Source of the DNA: JASLBX01 sp036374175
GTDB lineage: Bacteria; Actinomycetota; Actinomycetes; Jiangellales; Jiangellaceae
Length of the DNA stretch: 31,745 nucleotides
NCBI GenBank assembly: GCA_036374175.1
Contig: DASUUH010000021.1
Coordinates: 1-31,745, forward strand
Reading direction: 5' to 3'
The notes under the pieces are model-generated. The model searched no databases. It was not told where the DNA came from and saw only the letters and a list, made by a program, of their open reading frames with translations. The first letter of the stretch is position 1; each line of letters opens with the position of its first letter. The translations under genes were made by a program, and so were the position numbers. Below are positions 30,229 through 31,745 of the stretch, in pieces.

Positions 30229-31647
30229 ATGGCGCAGGTGAATATTGCCCGGGCCGTCGCTACGACGCTGCTTGCAGGTGCCCTCGCGGGTGCCCCCGAC
30301 GTGGTGACCAGCCTGGCCGCCGCGGTGCCGGCCAGCCCGACCGGTGATGAACTCGAACGGGCGCGCCACGTGGAGGATGACGCGGTAGCCGAGGTCGCCC
30401 AGGCTGAGGAGCGACTGGCCGCCGCTACCGCCCGGTTCGACGAGTTGATGCTGGCTGCGGCGCGGGCGGCCGAGGCGCACAATGGCGCCCAGTACGCGTT
30501 GAAACGGGCAAGCGGGGCCGAGTCCTCGGCAGTCGCCGAGGCTGCGCGCAGCAAGGCGGCCGTGGCCGAGGCACGATCACAACTGGGCCGGGTGGCCGCA
30601 TCCGCGTACCGCACGGGAGGGCAGCTGCGGCTGCTGGCCGCCCTGATTGAGACCGATCGGCCTGACCGGTTCGTCAACGGCACCGCGGTCATGCAAACCG
30701 TGGCCAGAAGCCAGGGCACGATTGCCGACCTCGCGGCCGAGACGGCCGCCCGGGAGCAGGATGCTGCTGAACGTGCGCGCCAGGCCCGGCTGGACCGTGA
30801 GGCAGCAGCGCGGGCGGCCAAAGCAGCGTCCGAGCGGGCGGCGGACGCGGTAGCAGCGTTCGAGAATCAGGTGGCCGCCCTCGAGTACGAGCGTGAGGCG
30901 GCACTGGCCGAGCTCGCCGAGGCGAGGGGCACGACCGCCGCCCTCGAGGAGCAGCGGCAGGCCGACCTGGCCATGGCGGCAGCCCAGGCCGAACAAGCCG
31001 CGACGGCGGCGAGTCCCGGACCGGATGAGGCCGCAGCGGCCGCGGCTTCCGTTGCTGAGCCACCGGCCAGTGACGCGGCCGATGCTGCTGACACCGACGT
31101 TGCCAGTTCTTCGGCCGCTCCCGCGTCGGTCGCGATAAGCCCTCCAGGTCCATCGCCCGCGCATGGCAGTCCCGCCGCGACGTCCCGGCCATCGTCACGA
31201 ACCGCTCAGCCGTCGCCTGCTGGCCCACCGGAGACGTCGGCACCAAGCAACCCGCCGCCGGCAACGAGCCCTCCACCCCCGGCATCCGGAACCCAGCGGG
31301 TCGTCGACTACGCGCGGGCTCAGTTAGGTAAACCGTACGAGTGGGGCGCGGCCGGGCCGGACTCGTTCGACTGCTCGGGGTTGACCATGCGTGCGTGGCA
31401 GCAGGCTGGTGTGACCCTGCCGCACTGGAGCGTGGCGCAGGCTCGGATGGTCACTCGGGTGTCGTACTCCGACCTGCGGCCCGGCGACCTGATCTTCTGG
31501 TCGGACAACGGGAACGCTTCGGGCACCTATCACATGGGGCTGTACATCGGGGCCGGCCAGATGATCCACGCTCCGCGGCCGGGCAAGGTCGTGGAGGTTC
31601 AGAACGTCCTCTACTGGCGTACGCCGTCGTTCTACGGCCGCGTGTAG
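30229..31647 (+). CDS. NlpC/P60 peptidoglycan endopeptidase, RipA-like
   Basis: The 472-aa secreted protein has a weak signal peptide (ARAVATTLLAGALAGAP), a long Ala/Glu-rich coiled coil (about residues 35-255), a Pro/Ser/Ala-rich linker (about 265-350) and a C-terminal NlpC/P60 domain. The catalytic residues are Cys382 (DSFDCSGLTMRAWQQ), His435 (YHMGLYIG) and His447 (MIHAPRPGKVVEV). The layout is that of mycobacterial and Streptomyces RipA-type hydrolases, which cleave D-Glu to meso-DAP bonds in peptidoglycan during cell separation; the coiled coil is likely the regulatory part. ATG 30229 is preferred over 30223 because GGAGG lies 6 bases before it. A palindromic repeat follows. Confidence 0.95.
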   Translation: MAQVNIARAVATTLLAGALAGAPDVVTSLAAAVPASPTGDELERARHVEDDAVAEVAQAEERLAAATARFDELMLAAARAAEAHNGAQYALKRASGAESSAVAEAARSKAAVAEARSQLGRVAASAYRTGGQLRLLAALIETDRPDRFVNGTAVMQTVARSQGTIADLAAETAAREQDAAERARQARLDREAAARAAKAASERAADAVAAFENQVAALEYEREAALAELAEARGTTAALEEQRQADLAMAAAQAEQAATAASPGPDEAAAAAASVAEPPASDAADAADTDVASSSAAPASVAISPPGPSPAHGSPAATSRPSSRTAQPSPAGPPETSAPSNPPPATSPPPPASGTQRVVDYARAQLGKPYEWGAAGPDSFDCSGLTMRAWQQAGVTLPHWSVAQARMVTRVSYSDLRPGDLIFWSDNGNASGTYHMGLYIGAGQMIHAPRPGKVVEVQNVLYWRTPSFYGRV

Positions 31648-31666
31648 CTCCATTCCGACCTGGTGT

Positions 31667-31745
31667 CGTTCGATCACGTTCGGCAGGCGGGGCGACGTAC
31701 CTACATGGCCGCATGCATGTAGCGACGTCGCGCCGCCTGCCGAAC
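31667..31745. repeat. Dispersed palindromic repeat, copy B (full hairpin)
   Basis: Bases 31678-31690 pair perfectly with 31733-31745 (13 bp, half-site GTTCGGCAGGCGG). The stem continues inward after one mismatch with seven pairs (GCGACGT) and, after two mismatches, seven more (CTACATG) around an 8-base loop. It lies 19 bases after the NlpC/P60 stop. The first 65 bases recur after topA at 11191. The window ends at the stem base, so the element may extend further. Confidence 0.85.

Overview
The window is chromosomal DNA from a high-GC Gram-positive actinobacterium. GC-rich third codon positions, frequent GTG starts, apparently leaderless genes, lipoprotein-rich cell-wall genes, a K+-independent HppA pump and the core order hppA ... 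topA ... tmk-holB-PSP1-TAP-like peptidase-tRNA-Thr all fit. As I recall, much of this order is shared with Streptomyces and relatives. The genus cannot be fixed from the sequence alone. I see no rRNA, CRISPR array, insertion sequence or prophage.

Bases 1-8.4 kb hold the 3' part of hppA, a small cupin gene, a 216-aa protein with a phage-replication-like N-terminus, a class IV aminotransferase divergent from a large two-part methyltransferase, a secreted M28 peptidase, a YndJ-like membrane protein, and a two-gene operon of winged-helix regulator plus MFS exporter. The operon has a clear double inverted-repeat operator. Bases 8.5-18.7 kb are housekeeping: topA, a PAP2-type membrane phosphatase, tmk and holB (overlapping), a RicT/PSP1 protein, a TAP-like lipoprotein peptidase, an L,D-transpeptidase and tRNA-Thr(CGT). 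After the tRNA comes a decayed dienelactone-hydrolase gene, then a GNAT acetyltransferase, a small membrane protein and a DUF2243 membrane protein.

Bases 20.5-31.7 kb are stress and metal functions. A VOC-YCII-sigma operon of the ECF42 type carries a good candidate for its own sigma-dependent promoter. An aldo/keto reductase has a textbook MerR-type promoter. A CopB-like (CPH motif, His-rich) metal ATPase has a CsoR-like operator. A secreted protein and an 80-aa protein converge on a strong hairpin. An arsenic-type cluster has arsR divergent from a flavoprotein with a cysteine-rich tail plus an MFS exporter. The window ends with a NlpC/P60 peptidoglycan hydrolase.

Two features run through the window. 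Several genes have a -10-like hexamer exactly 6 nt before the start codon, which points to leaderless mRNAs. Several genes are followed by long, near-perfect hairpins; one of these is a repeat present both after topA and after the NlpC/P60 gene. No wholly new multi-gene system is evident. The best candidates for new biology are the arsenic-type flavoprotein/MFS pair, the dispersed palindrome, and the operators whose regulators are not in the window.
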